NCBI GenBank assembly: GCA_050299335.1
Contig: JBNKVT010000003.1
Location: 6,523 to 70,522 of the forward strand
DNA: 64,000 nt
Source of the DNA: JBNKVT01 sp050299335
Lineage (GTDB): Bacteria > Pseudomonadota > Alphaproteobacteria > Rhodobacterales > Rhodobacteraceae
Reading direction: 5' to 3'
Part shown: positions 14,066-23,387 of the stretch, one piece after another
Layout: the number at the start of each line of letters is the position of its first letter
How positions within the stretch are numbered: the first letter of the stretch is position 1
Program-made: the position numbers and the translations under genes
Notes under the pieces: model-generated
What the model was told of the DNA's origin: nothing
Seen by the model: the letters and a program-made list of their open reading frames with translations, nothing else
Database searches by the model: none

Positions 14066-14518
14066 TCAGTCCGTCGGCAGGGACTTTTTCATTGAGACGG
14101 TGTTGGCGCTGCGCGACAGTTCTACCCATCCAAGGTGCTGATAGAGCCGGATATTTTCAGGCATGTCGACATGGGTGCTCAGGCGCATCTCGTCATATCC
14201 CTGCCGCTTGGCCTCGTTTTCGGAAAGTGCTATCAGCTTTCGTCCCAGTCCCTTGCCGGCGTGAGCGGGATGGACTGCGAGGTTCGCCAGTTTCAGGAAC
14301 CCGTCACCGGCGACAAGGACAAGACCGGCAATGACCTCATCGCCTTGCACGGCAACCCAGACCTGATTGTCGGCAATGTCTTCCGCCAGTCCTTCGGAGA
14401 CCGAAGGCAAGTCGGAGATGCGATCGGTGTAGCGGGCATAGGCGGCGTCGATGCAGGCGGCCAGGGCCGGGGCATCTGCCGTTTTGGCGGGGCGTATGAC
14501 TGGAGCGTGCTTTGTCAT
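14066..14518 (-). CDS. GNAT-family N-acetyltransferase
   Basis: This 150-aa protein has the GNAT core: VIRPAKTADAPALAACIDAA at the N-terminus, DEVIAGLVLVAGDGFLKLAN (beta 4 region), and the acetyl-CoA loop VHPAHAGKGLGRKLIALSE near residue 100, followed by IRLYQHLGWVEL. The start at 14518 fits the usual N-terminus; the Shine-Dalgarno signal is weak. The substrate is not predictable. It is followed by the DUF1801 remnant, so the two may once have been a unit. Confidence 0.85.
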   Translation of the reverse strand: MTKHAPVIRPAKTADAPALAACIDAAYARYTDRISDLPSVSEGLAEDIADNQVWVAVQGDEVIAGLVLVAGDGFLKLANLAVHPAHAGKGLGRKLIALSENEAKRQGYDEMRLSTHVDMPENIRLYQHLGWVELSRSANTVSMKKSLPTD

Positions 14519-15074
14519 GCCGGTGAGACCGTCCCCTTCAATGGCGGGGTACCGTAACGCAATACCTGACGGTCCTGAAGCCATTCCGGGCCGAGCAGAC
14601 AGCTCCTCTTTCAAACGCTGCGGGAGAAGACTATATTGCCCGGTGGCGGGTGCTGCTCGGTTCGTCAGGGGCTGCATCCTAGTGGCCTTAAATTTTCTTG
14701 AGGGAGCTGGCTCTGCGACTGGTCGTGGCCTAACGCACCCGGCGCCCACCTGGTTGTCCAGGCTCTCAAGGATCAATCGCCACCAACGGCTGCTGCGGGC
14801 CCGCCGCTTTTGCCATCGCGCCGGTTTTTTGAGTAGGGGGTGTGCAAGGCCCGACCCTTTCGTATAAGTTGTGCCTTGGAGGCCGCCAAAAAGGCAAAGT
14901 GTCGGCTAAAGGGCAGAACATTCAGGGAAAAAATTTGAAAAACGCAGCAATTTCAACTGTATCCCGAGGAATACAATCGACGATACTCTTGCCGGTCGCG
15001 CCGATTTCGGTGGCGTTTGCTGAGGTCGGGGACATAGGTAGGACTACTGTAGCAATGACCGCCAGTGGGGCGAG
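14519..15074. other. 556-nt spacer without a supported gene
   Basis: The left half is GC-rich and codes for nothing convincing. From about 14820 to 15060 base composition falls (AAAAAATTTGAAAAACGC). A 78-codon plus-strand frame ends at the ymdB start but has no family resemblance and no good start. In related genomes a 5-formyltetrahydrofolate cyclo-ligase gene often sits before ymdB; none is visible here. Confidence 0.5.
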
Positions 15075-15893
15075 ATGAGAATATTGTTTCTGGGCGATGT
15101 GGTGGGCCGGTCGGGCCGAAGCGCCGTGATCGAAAAACTGCCGGGGCTGCGTGCGGCCTGGAAGCTGGATTTCGTCATCGTCAATGCCGAGAACGCCACC
15201 TCCGGCATGGGGCTGAGCGGGGAGCACGCGAGGCAGATGCTCGATGCCGGCGCGGATTGTCTCACCCTCGGCGACCACGCCTTCGACCAGCGCGACATGC
15301 TGAAATTCATCGAAAGCGAGCCCAGGATCATCCGGCCGCTGAACTTTGCCAGGACCGCGCCGGGTAGGGGGGCGGCGGTGTTCGAGGCGGCGGGCGGGCG
15401 CAAGGTGGCGGTGGTTCAGGCGCTGGGCCAGACCTTCATGAAACGGCCCTTCGACGATCCGTTCTCGGCGCTCGACGAGGCGCTGAAGAAAGTGCCGATG
15501 GGCGGCGCGGCGCAGGCGGTCGTGGTGGATTTCCATGCCGAGGCGACCTCGGAGAAGATGGCGATGGGGCATTGGTGCAACGGGCGCGCCTCGCTGGTGG
15601 TCGGGACGCATACCCATGTGCCGACCGCCGATGCGATGGTGCTGGACAAGGGCACCGCCTATCTGACCGATGCCGGGATGTGCGGGGATTACCGTTCGGT
15701 GATCGGCATGGATGCGACCGAGCCGATGATGCGGTTTGTCACCGGCATGCCCAAGGCGCGGTTCTCGCCGGCGAGTGGCGAGGCGACATTGTCCGGGGTG
15801 CTGGTGGTCACAGACGACCGCAGCGGGCAGGCGCAGTCGGTGGAGATGGTGCGGGTCGGCGGGTCGTTGCAGGGCGCGGGCCCGGAGGAATGA
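15075..15893 (+). CDS. ymdB: YmdB-family (TIGR00282) metallophosphoesterase
   Basis: This 272-aa protein starts MRILFLGDVVGRSGRSAVIE (metal-binding Asp8), then FVIVNAENATSG (Glu/Asn ligands), LTLGDHAFDQRDM, DFHAEATSEKMA and VVGTHTHVPTADA near the C-terminal third, the conserved metal-ligand blocks of the TIGR00282 family. Family members hydrolyse cyclic nucleotides such as 2',3'-cAMP in vitro and YmdB affects biofilm formation in Bacillus. The third block reads GDH where many members have GNH. It is followed 122 nt later by the SLC13 permease. Confidence 0.9.
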   Translation: MRILFLGDVVGRSGRSAVIEKLPGLRAAWKLDFVIVNAENATSGMGLSGEHARQMLDAGADCLTLGDHAFDQRDMLKFIESEPRIIRPLNFARTAPGRGAAVFEAAGGRKVAVVQALGQTFMKRPFDDPFSALDEALKKVPMGGAAQAVVVDFHAEATSEKMAMGHWCNGRASLVVGTHTHVPTADAMVLDKGTAYLTDAGMCGDYRSVIGMDATEPMMRFVTGMPKARFSPASGEATLSGVLVVTDDRSGQAQSVEMVRVGGSLQGAGPEE

Positions 15894-16015
15894 TTTTCAT
15901 TGCCTTGTGAGCATCGCGAAACGCCTTGTGGAGCGGGCGCGGTTACGCCAATCTGTGCCGCGATCCCGTAGCCGGGAGGACTTGGGGAGGCGACAATGAC
16001 AAGAGGACGGTCTGG

Positions 16016-17803
16016 TTGGTTGACCTGATCCCCTATGAGGGTTTTGCCGCCTATGCCACGCTGGCGACTGTGGCGGCGATGCTGGTCCTGTTCGCCCGCG
16101 AGACCTATCCGACCGAGGTCGTGGCCATGGCCGGGGCGGCGTTTCTCTATCTGATCGGGGTGGTGGGCAGTGCGGACGTGCTGTCGGTCTTTGCCAATCC
16201 CGCCCCCTGGACGATTGCCGCGATGTTCATCATCTCGGGCGGGCTGGTGCGCACCGGGGCGCTGAACACGCTGACCGGACTGATCGCGCGCTATGGCGAG
16301 ACGCGGCCCTCGATGGTGCTGGTGGTCTTTGCGCTGACCGTGGTCTTCGCCTCGGCCTTCATGAACAACACGCCGGTGGTGGTGCTGCTGATCCCGGTGG
16401 CGACGAAACTGGCGGAAACGCTGGGGACGGTGCCGTCGAAACTGCTGATCCCGCTTTCCTATATGGCGATCTTCGGCGGTATGTGCACGCTGATCGGGAC
16501 CTCGACCAACCTCTTGGTCGACGGGATCGCGCGTGGCGCCGGGCTGGAGCCGTTCACCATGTTCGAGATCACGCCTCTGGGCGCGATCCTGGCAGTTGTC
16601 GGGTTTGTCTATCTGCGCGTCCTCGGCCCGAAGCTGCTGCCGCGGCGCGAGAGCATGGCGCAGCTGCTGGGCGGGCGGAAATCGATGAAATTCTTCACCG
16701 AGGTGGCGGTGCCCGACGGCTCGCCGCTGATCGGCACCGGCGTGTTCGAGGTCGGGCTGTTCAAGCGCGAGGGGATAAGGGTCATCGACGTCCTCAGGGG
16801 CGATGCCTCGCTGCGCCGTGCCTTCCCGGAGGTGGCGCTGGAGCGTGGCGACCGTATCGTGCTGCGCACCGAGGTCGACGAGCTGCTGGGACTGAAGGAG
16901 AGCGGTTCGGTCCATATGGTCGACGAACTGTCCTCGCGCTCCACGACGACGGTCGAGGCGCTGATCTCGCCGGGATGCCGGCTGGTCGGACGCACGCTGG
17001 GCTCGCTCAGGCTCCGGCGGCGCTACGGGGTCTATCCGCTGGCCGTGCATCGGCGGAACCAGAATATCGGCCGGCAGCTGGACGATGTGGTGGTGCGGGT
17101 CGGCGACACGCTGCTTCTGGAGGGGGCGCCGGAGGATATCCAGCGGCTGGCGGCGGATGTGGACCTGATCGATATCGCCACCCCGACCGGACGTTCCTTC
17201 CGGCGCTCGCATGCGCCTCTGGTGATCGCGGTGTTAGCGGGCGTGGTGATCCTTGCGGCACTTGGCGTGGCGCCGATCCTGGCGCTGGGCCTGCTGGGCG
17301 TGACCCTGATCCTGCTGGCCCGCGCCATCGATGCCGATGAAGCGTTTTCCTTCATCGAGGGGCAGCTGCTGGCATTGATCTTCGCGATGCTGGTGGTCGG
17401 AGCGGCCCTGGACAATTCCGGCGCGGTGGCGCTGATCGCCAACGGGCTGGCGCCCTATCTGGCGGGAATGCCGGCGCCGTTGCTGGTTTTCGCCGTCTAT
17501 GCGCTGGCGACGACGCTGACGGAAATGGTCTCGAACAACGCGGTGGCGGTGGTGGTCACCCCGGTGGCCATCGGCCTGGCGCAGGCGCTGGGCGTGGACC
17601 CCAGACCGCTGGTCGTCGCGGTGATGATCGCCGCCTCGGCGAGTTTCGCCACGCCGATCGGCTATCAGACCAACACGCTGGTCTATGGGCCCGGCGGCTA
17701 CCGTTTTACCGATTTCATGCGCATCGGCATCCCGCTGAATATAACAATCGCGGTGATCGCCTCCGCACTCATCCCGGTCTTCTGGCCGCTGGAGCTGCCC
17801 TGA
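16016..17803 (+). CDS. SLC13/DASS-family permease with two TrkA-C (RCK_C) domains
   Basis: This inner-membrane transporter of about 595 aa has an N-terminal bundle of roughly six helices (ASAFMNNTPVVVLLIPVATK, MCTLIGTSTNLLVDG). Two central TrkA-C domains lie at about 220-290 and 300-375 (FFTEVAVPDGSPLIGTGVFE; ALISPGCRLVGRTLGSLRLR), and a second helical bundle contains TEMVSNNAVAVVVTPVAI. This is the usual layout for putative sulfate/di-carboxylate or sodium-coupled anion permeases; substrate unknown. The start is uncertain: no good ATG exists, and TTG at 16016 has AGAGGA upstream. The open frame reaches back to 15926. Confidence 0.85.
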   Translation: MVDLIPYEGFAAYATLATVAAMLVLFARETYPTEVVAMAGAAFLYLIGVVGSADVLSVFANPAPWTIAAMFIISGGLVRTGALNTLTGLIARYGETRPSMVLVVFALTVVFASAFMNNTPVVVLLIPVATKLAETLGTVPSKLLIPLSYMAIFGGMCTLIGTSTNLLVDGIARGAGLEPFTMFEITPLGAILAVVGFVYLRVLGPKLLPRRESMAQLLGGRKSMKFFTEVAVPDGSPLIGTGVFEVGLFKREGIRVIDVLRGDASLRRAFPEVALERGDRIVLRTEVDELLGLKESGSVHMVDELSSRSTTTVEALISPGCRLVGRTLGSLRLRRRYGVYPLAVHRRNQNIGRQLDDVVVRVGDTLLLEGAPEDIQRLAADVDLIDIATPTGRSFRRSHAPLVIAVLAGVVILAALGVAPILALGLLGVTLILLARAIDADEAFSFIEGQLLALIFAMLVVGAALDNSGAVALIANGLAPYLAGMPAPLLVFAVYALATTLTEMVSNNAVAVVVTPVAIGLAQALGVDPRPLVVAVMIAASASFATPIGYQTNTLVYGPGGYRFTDFMRIGIPLNITIAVIASALIPVFWPLELP

Positions 17804-18090
17804 GCATGGTGCCCGCCACGCGCTTGCCCCCGCGGAAACCAGCGGCGGAGAGCCCGTGCCCCGCAATCGCGCTTGCGCCGGGCAGCGGGACATGCGAGGG
17901 CAAATCCGCGCGGAGGCCGGAGGGTGCGGCCACGCGCGGAAACTCGCCCTTGAGGCCGTGAAAAAAGACTTTATCCACAAGCGCTTCAAATGGTGTTACA
18001 CTATAAAAAAAGGGTAGCGTTCGTCTGAGGTTCCGATTCGTTTCTCATCCGGGCAGCTGGTGTAATTTGGGGGTCTAGGGGCAGAGATCC
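17804..18090. other. 287-nt spacer with a perfect DnaA box
   Basis: TTATCCACA at 17971-17979 is a perfect DnaA box on the plus strand, about 110 nt before the RodZ-like gene. The nearby TATAAA (18002-18007) may be part of that gene's promoter. The rest of the spacer is GC-rich with no gene seen. Confidence 0.6.
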
Positions 18091-19251
18091 ATGGACGGTG
18101 AAATCCAGAATGACGAGTTGGGGGGCTTTGACTCGTATGAATTGAAACTCGGCGACATGCTGAGGGGCGAGCGGGCGACGATGGGCAAGTCGCTGCTCGA
18201 TGTACAGCGCGACCTGAGGATCAAGGCGGCCTATATCTCGGCAATCGAGAATTGCGATCCCAGCGTCTTTCCCAATCCCGGTTTCGTTGCCGGTTACGTC
18301 AGGTCGTATGCCCGCTATCTGAAGCTCGACCCCGAAGACATCTTCCGCGCCTTCTGCACCGAAAGCGGCTTCACCGGCGTCAATGCCGATGTCCGCCCGG
18401 CCCGGACCGGCGGCGGCACGACAAGGGTTCTGGCAGGGCCGGCGCTGGCCGGCAAGGATGACGCCATCCTCAAGGCAGTGCCGATGGGAGGGATTAAACC
18501 CAGCGTTTTCAGTGAGATATCCCTGTCTGCGGTCGGGTCGGTCCTGGTGTTGGCGCTGCTGGTCGGTGGCCTTGGCTATGGGGGTTACCGGGTGGTGAAT
18601 GCCATCCAGACGGTCGAGATCGCCCCGGTGAACCAAACCCCGGTCGCGCTCGACGATCTGGAACTGGCCGATACCGCCCCCGCGACCGAGGCCGGGGCGG
18701 AACTGGTCACCGCAAGCGCCGAACAGGTGGCGCGCGACAACGATCTGGCCCGGCTTTACCAGCCGCGCGAGCTGGAGATCCCGGTGGTCGCCACCCGCGA
18801 CGGCCCGATCGCCGAGATCGATCCCGACACGGTCGGCACGGTGAAGCTGCCGAGCGAGGAAACCCCGGAGTTTGCCGAAATCGCCGAGATCTACGATCCG
18901 GTGGTCCGCGAGGTTCCGACCCCGCCGACGGTCAATGTCATCGCCGAGCAGCCAGCCTGGGTGCGGGTCTATCTCGCCGACGGCTCGATTCTCTTCGAAA
19001 AGATCCTCGACAAGGGCGAGGCCTATGAATTGCCCCTCGACGTCGAGGCCCCGCTGTTGCGGGCGGGCAACGCCGGGGCGGTGTATCTGCTGGTCGACGG
19101 ACGGGCTTTCGGGCCGGTCGGCAAGGGCGCGAATGTGGTCAAGCAGGTCTCGCTGGTGCCCGACGACATCACCAGCACTCAGACCCTGGCCGAGACCATT
19201 CCCGACCCGATCCTGGAATCGACCGCCATGCAGGCGGTGTTGCAGGAATAG
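18091..19251 (+). CDS. RodZ-like helix-turn-helix membrane protein (DUF4115)
   Basis: This 386-aa protein carries an N-terminal cytoplasmic HTH_25 domain (about 17-85: LGDMLRGERATMGKSLLDVQ, AAYISAIENCDPSVFPNPGF), a single membrane segment (about 146-170: LSAVGSVLVLALLVGGLGYG), an acidic linker, and a C-terminal periplasmic DUF4115 domain (about 285-360: AWVRVYLADGSILFEKILDK). RodZ links MreB to the elongation machinery in rods; alphaproteobacterial relatives often lie just upstream of ispG, as here. The gene is followed 78 nt later by ispG. The spacer upstream contains a DnaA box. Confidence 0.85.
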   Translation: MDGEIQNDELGGFDSYELKLGDMLRGERATMGKSLLDVQRDLRIKAAYISAIENCDPSVFPNPGFVAGYVRSYARYLKLDPEDIFRAFCTESGFTGVNADVRPARTGGGTTRVLAGPALAGKDDAILKAVPMGGIKPSVFSEISLSAVGSVLVLALLVGGLGYGGYRVVNAIQTVEIAPVNQTPVALDDLELADTAPATEAGAELVTASAEQVARDNDLARLYQPRELEIPVVATRDGPIAEIDPDTVGTVKLPSEETPEFAEIAEIYDPVVREVPTPPTVNVIAEQPAWVRVYLADGSILFEKILDKGEAYELPLDVEAPLLRAGNAGAVYLLVDGRAFGPVGKGANVVKQVSLVPDDITSTQTLAETIPDPILESTAMQAVLQE

Positions 19252-19329
19252 ACGCGGGTCCCGCGTGACAAGCGGCCCCTCAGCGCCTATGTCTTGGCTC
19301 TGGCCCCCTTTCCAACAGATTTGCCCTTC

Positions 19330-20463
19330 ATGACCCATAATCCGATCCGTCCCTGGCGAAATATCGAGCGGCGAAAGAGCCGCAGGATCATGGTCGGATC
19401 GGTGCCGGTCGGCGGGGATGCGCCGATTTCGGTGCAGACGATGACCAACACGCAGACCGACGATGTGGCGGCGACTGTGGCACAGGTGCAGCGCTGTGCC
19501 GAGGCCGGGGCGGATATCGTGCGGGTGTCGTGTCCCGACGAGGCCGCGACCCGGGCGCTGCGCGAGATCGTCGCCGAAAGCCCGGTGCCGATTGTCGCCG
19601 ATATTCATTTCCACTACCGGCGTGCCATCGAGGCCGCCGAGGCCGGGGCGGCCTGCCTCAGGATCAATCCGGGGAATATCGGCTCGAAGGAGCGGGTTGC
19701 CGAGGTGGTGCGGGCCGCGAAGGACCATGGCTGTTCGATCCGGATCGGGGTCAATGCCGGCTCGCTGGAACGGCATCTCCTGGAGAAATATGCCGAACCC
19801 TGTCCCGAGGCGATGATCGAAAGCGGGCTGGAGCATATCCGCATCCTTGAGGACCATGATTTCCACGCGTTCAAGATCTCCGTGAAGGCCTCGGACGTTT
19901 TCCTCGCCGCCGCCGCCTATCAGGGGCTGGCCGAGGCGACGGACGCGCCCATTCATCTCGGGATCACCGAGGCCGGGGGCAGAACCTCGGGCACGATCAA
20001 GTCGGCGATCGGGCTTGGGAACCTTCTGTGGATGGGGATCGGCGACACACTCAGGGTCTCGCTGTCGGCGGAGCCAGAGGAGGAGGTCAAGGTCGGGTTC
20101 GAGATCCTGAAGTCCCTGGGGCTCAGGCACCGGGGGGTCAACATCATCTCGTGCCCCTCCTGCGCGCGGCAGGGTTTCGACGTGATCAAGACGGTAGAGC
20201 TGCTCGAAGACCGGCTGGCCCATATCCGCCAGCCGATCACCCTGTCGATCATCGGTTGCGTCGTGAACGGTCCCGGAGAGGCGCTGATGACCGATATCGG
20301 CTTCACCGGCGGCGGGGCGGGATCGGGGATGGTCTATCTTTCCGGGGCGCAGGTGCGTAAGCTGGAAAACGACAAGCTTGTTGACCATGTGGTCGAACTC
20401 GTTGAAAAGAAAGCTGAAGAGTTAGAAACAGTGCAAGCAGAACCGGTGCAGGCAGCGGAATAG
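19330..20463 (+). CDS. ispG: 4-hydroxy-3-methylbut-2-enyl diphosphate synthase
   Basis: This 377-aa iron-sulfur enzyme of the MEP isoprenoid pathway converts MEcPP to HMBPP. It opens MTHNPIRPWRNIERRKSRRI, has the TIM-barrel start APISVQTMTNTQTDD, and carries the [4Fe-4S] ligands CPSCARQGFDVIKTVE and IIGCVVNGPGEA in the C-terminal part. The start at 19330 fits the family; an ATG-like alternative 12 codons upstream has no support. The length is typical of proteobacterial IspG without the plant-type insert. The DUF1499 gene follows after 3 nt. Confidence 0.96.
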   Translation: MTHNPIRPWRNIERRKSRRIMVGSVPVGGDAPISVQTMTNTQTDDVAATVAQVQRCAEAGADIVRVSCPDEAATRALREIVAESPVPIVADIHFHYRRAIEAAEAGAACLRINPGNIGSKERVAEVVRAAKDHGCSIRIGVNAGSLERHLLEKYAEPCPEAMIESGLEHIRILEDHDFHAFKISVKASDVFLAAAAYQGLAEATDAPIHLGITEAGGRTSGTIKSAIGLGNLLWMGIGDTLRVSLSAEPEEEVKVGFEILKSLGLRHRGVNIISCPSCARQGFDVIKTVELLEDRLAHIRQPITLSIIGCVVNGPGEALMTDIGFTGGGAGSGMVYLSGAQVRKLENDKLVDHVVELVEKKAEELETVQAEPVQAAE

Positions 20464-20466
20464 ATC

Positions 20467-21123
20467 ATGAAGATAATGTTTACCGTCATTGTTACGGTCT
20501 GTTTCGCGATCGTCATCGGCCTCCTGGTCATGGTGCGGACGACCACCCATGATCCCGCGGTCTGGCATGTCGATCCCCTGACCTTCATCGATCCGCCAAC
20601 GCCGAATTTCTACCGCGTCGGTCCGCAGCAGAAGATGGCGATGCGCGTGGACATGGAAAGCCCGGTCTATGTGGGCGCGCCAGAGTTGCTGATGGAGGCG
20701 TTCGACACGTTCGTCATGGGCCAGCCCCGGGTGGAGCGGGTCAATCTGGTGCCAAGCGCCGCGATCAAGGATGCCTGGGTGACCTATGTGCAGCGCACGC
20801 CGCAGATCCAGTTTCCCGACTATATTTCGGTGAAATTCATCGACTGGGGCGACGGCACCTCGCGCATCGCCCTGATCTCGCGCTCGCGCTACGGCCATAG
20901 CGATATGGGTGTGAACGAGGCGCGGGTGAAGGAATGGCTGCCGGGAATATCCTCGTTCATCGGTACGCCGCCACCGCCGCCCGAACCCGAACCCGAACCC
21001 GAACCCGAATCCCAGCCGGAACCGGAGCCGGTAGAAGCTGCGCCGGAGGCTCCCGAACCCGCACCGGAACCAACCGCTCCCGATCCTGTGCCTGGGGATA
21101 CGCCACCGGATTCCGGGCAGTAG
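20467..21123 (+). CDS. DUF1499 membrane-anchored protein with Pro-Glu tail
   Basis: This 218-aa protein has an N-terminal membrane anchor or signal (residues 1-22, FTVIVTVCFAIVIGLLVMV), a DUF1499 domain (about 30-165; HVDPLTFIDPPTPNFYRV, YISVKFIDWGDGTSRIALIS, RSRYGHSDMGVNEARVKEWL), and a low-complexity tail of PEPEPE repeats from about 170 to the end. It should face the periplasm. Function is unknown. It starts 3 nt after ispG, so it is co-transcribed, and a strong terminator follows. Confidence 0.85.
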   Translation: MKIMFTVIVTVCFAIVIGLLVMVRTTTHDPAVWHVDPLTFIDPPTPNFYRVGPQQKMAMRVDMESPVYVGAPELLMEAFDTFVMGQPRVERVNLVPSAAIKDAWVTYVQRTPQIQFPDYISVKFIDWGDGTSRIALISRSRYGHSDMGVNEARVKEWLPGISSFIGTPPPPPEPEPEPEPESQPEPEPVEAAPEAPEPAPEPTAPDPVPGDTPPDSGQ

Positions 21124-21145
21124 CTGCCGGTTCGGGATTTCTGTG

Positions 21146-21175
21146 CCCGCCTCGGGAAAGAGGCGGGTATTTTTG
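21146..21175 (+). terminator. Intrinsic terminator after ispG-DUF1499
   Basis: CCCGCCTC (21146-21153) pairs perfectly with GAGGCGGG (21160-21167) across a 6-nt loop, followed by TATTTTTGTT. It closes the rodZ/ispG/DUF1499 transcription unit. Confidence 0.9.
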
Positions 21176-21300
21176 TTGATACCCGGCTGTTGTCCCTGAT
21201 CTCGGGATCCGGGGCAGTGTTTCGGGTGTTTGAAATTGCGCGATGTCCAGGTCGGAAGCCGGTGCCGGTTTTCTGGCCGTCGCCCGGCAAGGACTGACCC

Positions 21301-22356
21301 ATGATCGGAGCCGAGAAGCTTCACCAGATCGACCAGCGGTTCGCCTATCTCGAGGCGAAGCTGGCCGCGGGCGGGAGCCCGGACGAACTGGCGGCATTGT
21401 CGAAGGAATATGCCACGTTGCGGCCGGTGGCGGCACAGGTGGCGGCCTATCTTCGGCTCGTCGACGACATTGCCGGGGCCGAGGAGATGCTGGCCGATCC
21501 CGAGATGAAGGCTCTGGCCGAGGAAGAACTGGCGGGGCTGAGGGCCGAACTGCCAGAGGCGGAGGCGGCGCTGCAGATAGCGCTTCTGCCGAAGGACGAA
21601 GCGGACGAGCGCCCGGCGATCCTCGAGATCAGGGCCGGGACCGGCGGCGATGAGGCGGCCCTGTTCGCGGGAGATCTGGCGCGGATGTATCAGCGCTATG
21701 CCGAGGCGCGCGGCTGGAAGGTCGAGGAAATCGAGGCGTCGGAGACGGAACTGGGCGGGCTGAAGGAACTGGTGGCGAAGGTCTCGGGCGACGGGGTCTT
21801 CGCGCGGCTGAAATTCGAAAGCGGCGTGCATCGGGTCCAAAGGGTGCCGGAGACGGAATCGGGCGGCCGCATCCATACCTCGGCGGCGACGGTGGCGGTG
21901 CTGCCCGAGGCGCAGGGAGTGGATATCGAGATCCCGGACGGCGATATCCGGATCGACACGATGCGGTCCTCCGGCGCGGGCGGCCAGCATGTGAACACGA
22001 CCGATTCCGCCGTCAGGATCACCCATCTGCCGACGGGGATCGTGGTGACCTCCTCGGAAAAATCCCAGCACCGCAACCGCGACAAGGCGATGGAGGTGTT
22101 GAGGACCCGGCTTTATGACCTCGAACGCCAGAAGGCGGATGCGGAGCGGGCGGCGGCGCGCAAGGGCCAGGTCGGCTCGGGCGACCGGTCGGAGCGGATC
22201 CGGACCTATAATTTCCCGCAAGGGCGAGTGACGGATCACCGGATCAATCTGACGCTTTACAAGCTCGATCAGGTGATGGGCGGCGATCTGGACGAGATCA
22301 TCGACGCGCTGATCGCCGCCGATCAGGCAGAGAAGCTGGCCGAGATGGAGCCGTGA
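21301..22356 (+). CDS. prfA: Peptide chain release factor 1
   Basis: This 351-aa RF1 terminates translation at UAA and UAG. The catalytic GGQ motif lies in RSSGAGGQHVNTTDSAVRIT (about 222-241), and EIRAGTGGDEAALFAGDLAR marks domain 2. The helical N-terminus starts MIGAEKLHQIDQRFAYLEAK. Its last bases overlap the GTG start of prmC, which methylates the Gln of GGQ, so enzyme and substrate are translationally coupled. Confidence 0.96.
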   Translation: MIGAEKLHQIDQRFAYLEAKLAAGGSPDELAALSKEYATLRPVAAQVAAYLRLVDDIAGAEEMLADPEMKALAEEELAGLRAELPEAEAALQIALLPKDEADERPAILEIRAGTGGDEAALFAGDLARMYQRYAEARGWKVEEIEASETELGGLKELVAKVSGDGVFARLKFESGVHRVQRVPETESGGRIHTSAATVAVLPEAQGVDIEIPDGDIRIDTMRSSGAGGQHVNTTDSAVRITHLPTGIVVTSSEKSQHRNRDKAMEVLRTRLYDLERQKADAERAAARKGQVGSGDRSERIRTYNFPQGRVTDHRINLTLYKLDQVMGGDLDEIIDALIAADQAEKLAEMEP

Positions 22357-23189
22357 AGGCCGGTGACCTGATCCGGAAGGCAGAGGCGGTTCTGGCGGAA
22401 GCCGGGGTCGAGGGGCCAGGGCGGGATGCGCGGGTGCTGATGGGCGCGGTGCTGGGGCTGGAGCCGGGTCGGCTGATCCTGGAGTCGGATCGGGCGGTCT
22501 CGGCGAGCGAGGCGCAGATGTTTCAGCGCCAAGTGGCGGCGCGGGCGCAGCGGCAGCCGGTGGCGCAGATCGTCGGGTTCCGGGAATTCTGGGGCCGGCG
22601 GTTCCGGGTGACCCGGGACGTGCTCGACCCGCGACCCGATACCGAGACGCTGGTGGATCTGGCGCTGGAAGGCGCGGCACCGGCGCGGCTGCTCGATCTC
22701 GGGACCGGCAGCGGCGCGCTGGCGGTGAGCCTTCTGGCGGAATGGCCCGGGGCCGAGGGCGTGGCGACGGATATCTCCGATGCGGCGCTGGCGGTGGCGG
22801 CGGAGAATGCCGCCGCGCATCGGGTTTCGGAGCGACTGGCGCTGGTGGTGTCGGACTGGTGGAGCGCCGTGGAGGGCGTCTTCGACCTCGTGGTCTCGAA
22901 CCCGCCCTATATTGCCGAGGCCGAAATGGCGGGGCTCGACCCCGAGGTGCGCGACTGGGAGCCGGCGCTGGCGCTGACCCCCGGCGGCGACGGGCTGGCG
23001 GCCTATCTGGCGATCGCGGCGGGTCTCGGCGGGCGGCTGGCGCCGGGCGGGCGGGGGTTTTTCGAGATCGGGGCCGGGCAGGCGGCGGCGGTCTCGGCGA
23101 TCTTTCGCGACGCCGGGTGGAATGATCCGGTTATTCACAGGGACCTTGCCGGAAAAAATCGGGTAATCGGCGTAAAACGAGCCAATTAG
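22353..23189 (+). CDS. prmC: Release factor glutamine methyltransferase
   Basis: This 278-aa SAM-dependent enzyme methylates the GGQ glutamine of release factors. It has an N-terminal helical domain and a Rossmann domain with LLDLGTGSGALAVSLLAE (about 114-131) and the diagnostic NPPYIAEAEM motif (about 183-192). The start is GTG at 22353, overlapping the prfA stop (GTGA). A small hairpin follows immediately. Confidence 0.95.
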   Translation: MKAGDLIRKAEAVLAEAGVEGPGRDARVLMGAVLGLEPGRLILESDRAVSASEAQMFQRQVAARAQRQPVAQIVGFREFWGRRFRVTRDVLDPRPDTETLVDLALEGAAPARLLDLGTGSGALAVSLLAEWPGAEGVATDISDAALAVAAENAAAHRVSERLALVVSDWWSAVEGVFDLVVSNPPYIAEAEMAGLDPEVRDWEPALALTPGGDGLAAYLAIAAGLGGRLAPGGRGFFEIGAGQAAAVSAIFRDAGWNDPVIHRDLAGKNRVIGVKRAN

Positions 23190-23219
23190 CCCCGGTTCGG
23201 GGCATTTGGGCTTGTTTTT
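23189..23219 (+). terminator. Short terminator-like hairpin after prmC
   Basis: GCCCCG-GTT-CGGGGC (23189-23203) is followed by a spacer and GTTTTTG (23214-23220). The T-run starts about 10 nt after the stem, so termination efficiency is uncertain. Confidence 0.5.
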
Positions 23220-23387
23220 GGCCGTTCCGGTCGCTAGATTATTCGCAATCCACCGATATGAGAGATACGGCCCTCCATTGAAGAGGGTATGGGTTAATCA
23301 AAAATCTGGGGACAATGAACGCCGGTGGTGGACCGGAGCAGGCGGATAACGCGCCCAGACATGCCTGATGGCAGAAAATCAGACAGT

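Noticed and set aside
14820..15060. 6S RNA gene before ymdB
   Set aside because: The position would fit gene order in some relatives, but I could not draw the closed stem and central bubble.
14842..15078. A 78-codon plus-strand frame that overlaps the ymdB start
   Set aside because: No recognisable family, poor start and no consistent structure; kept only as part of the spacer.
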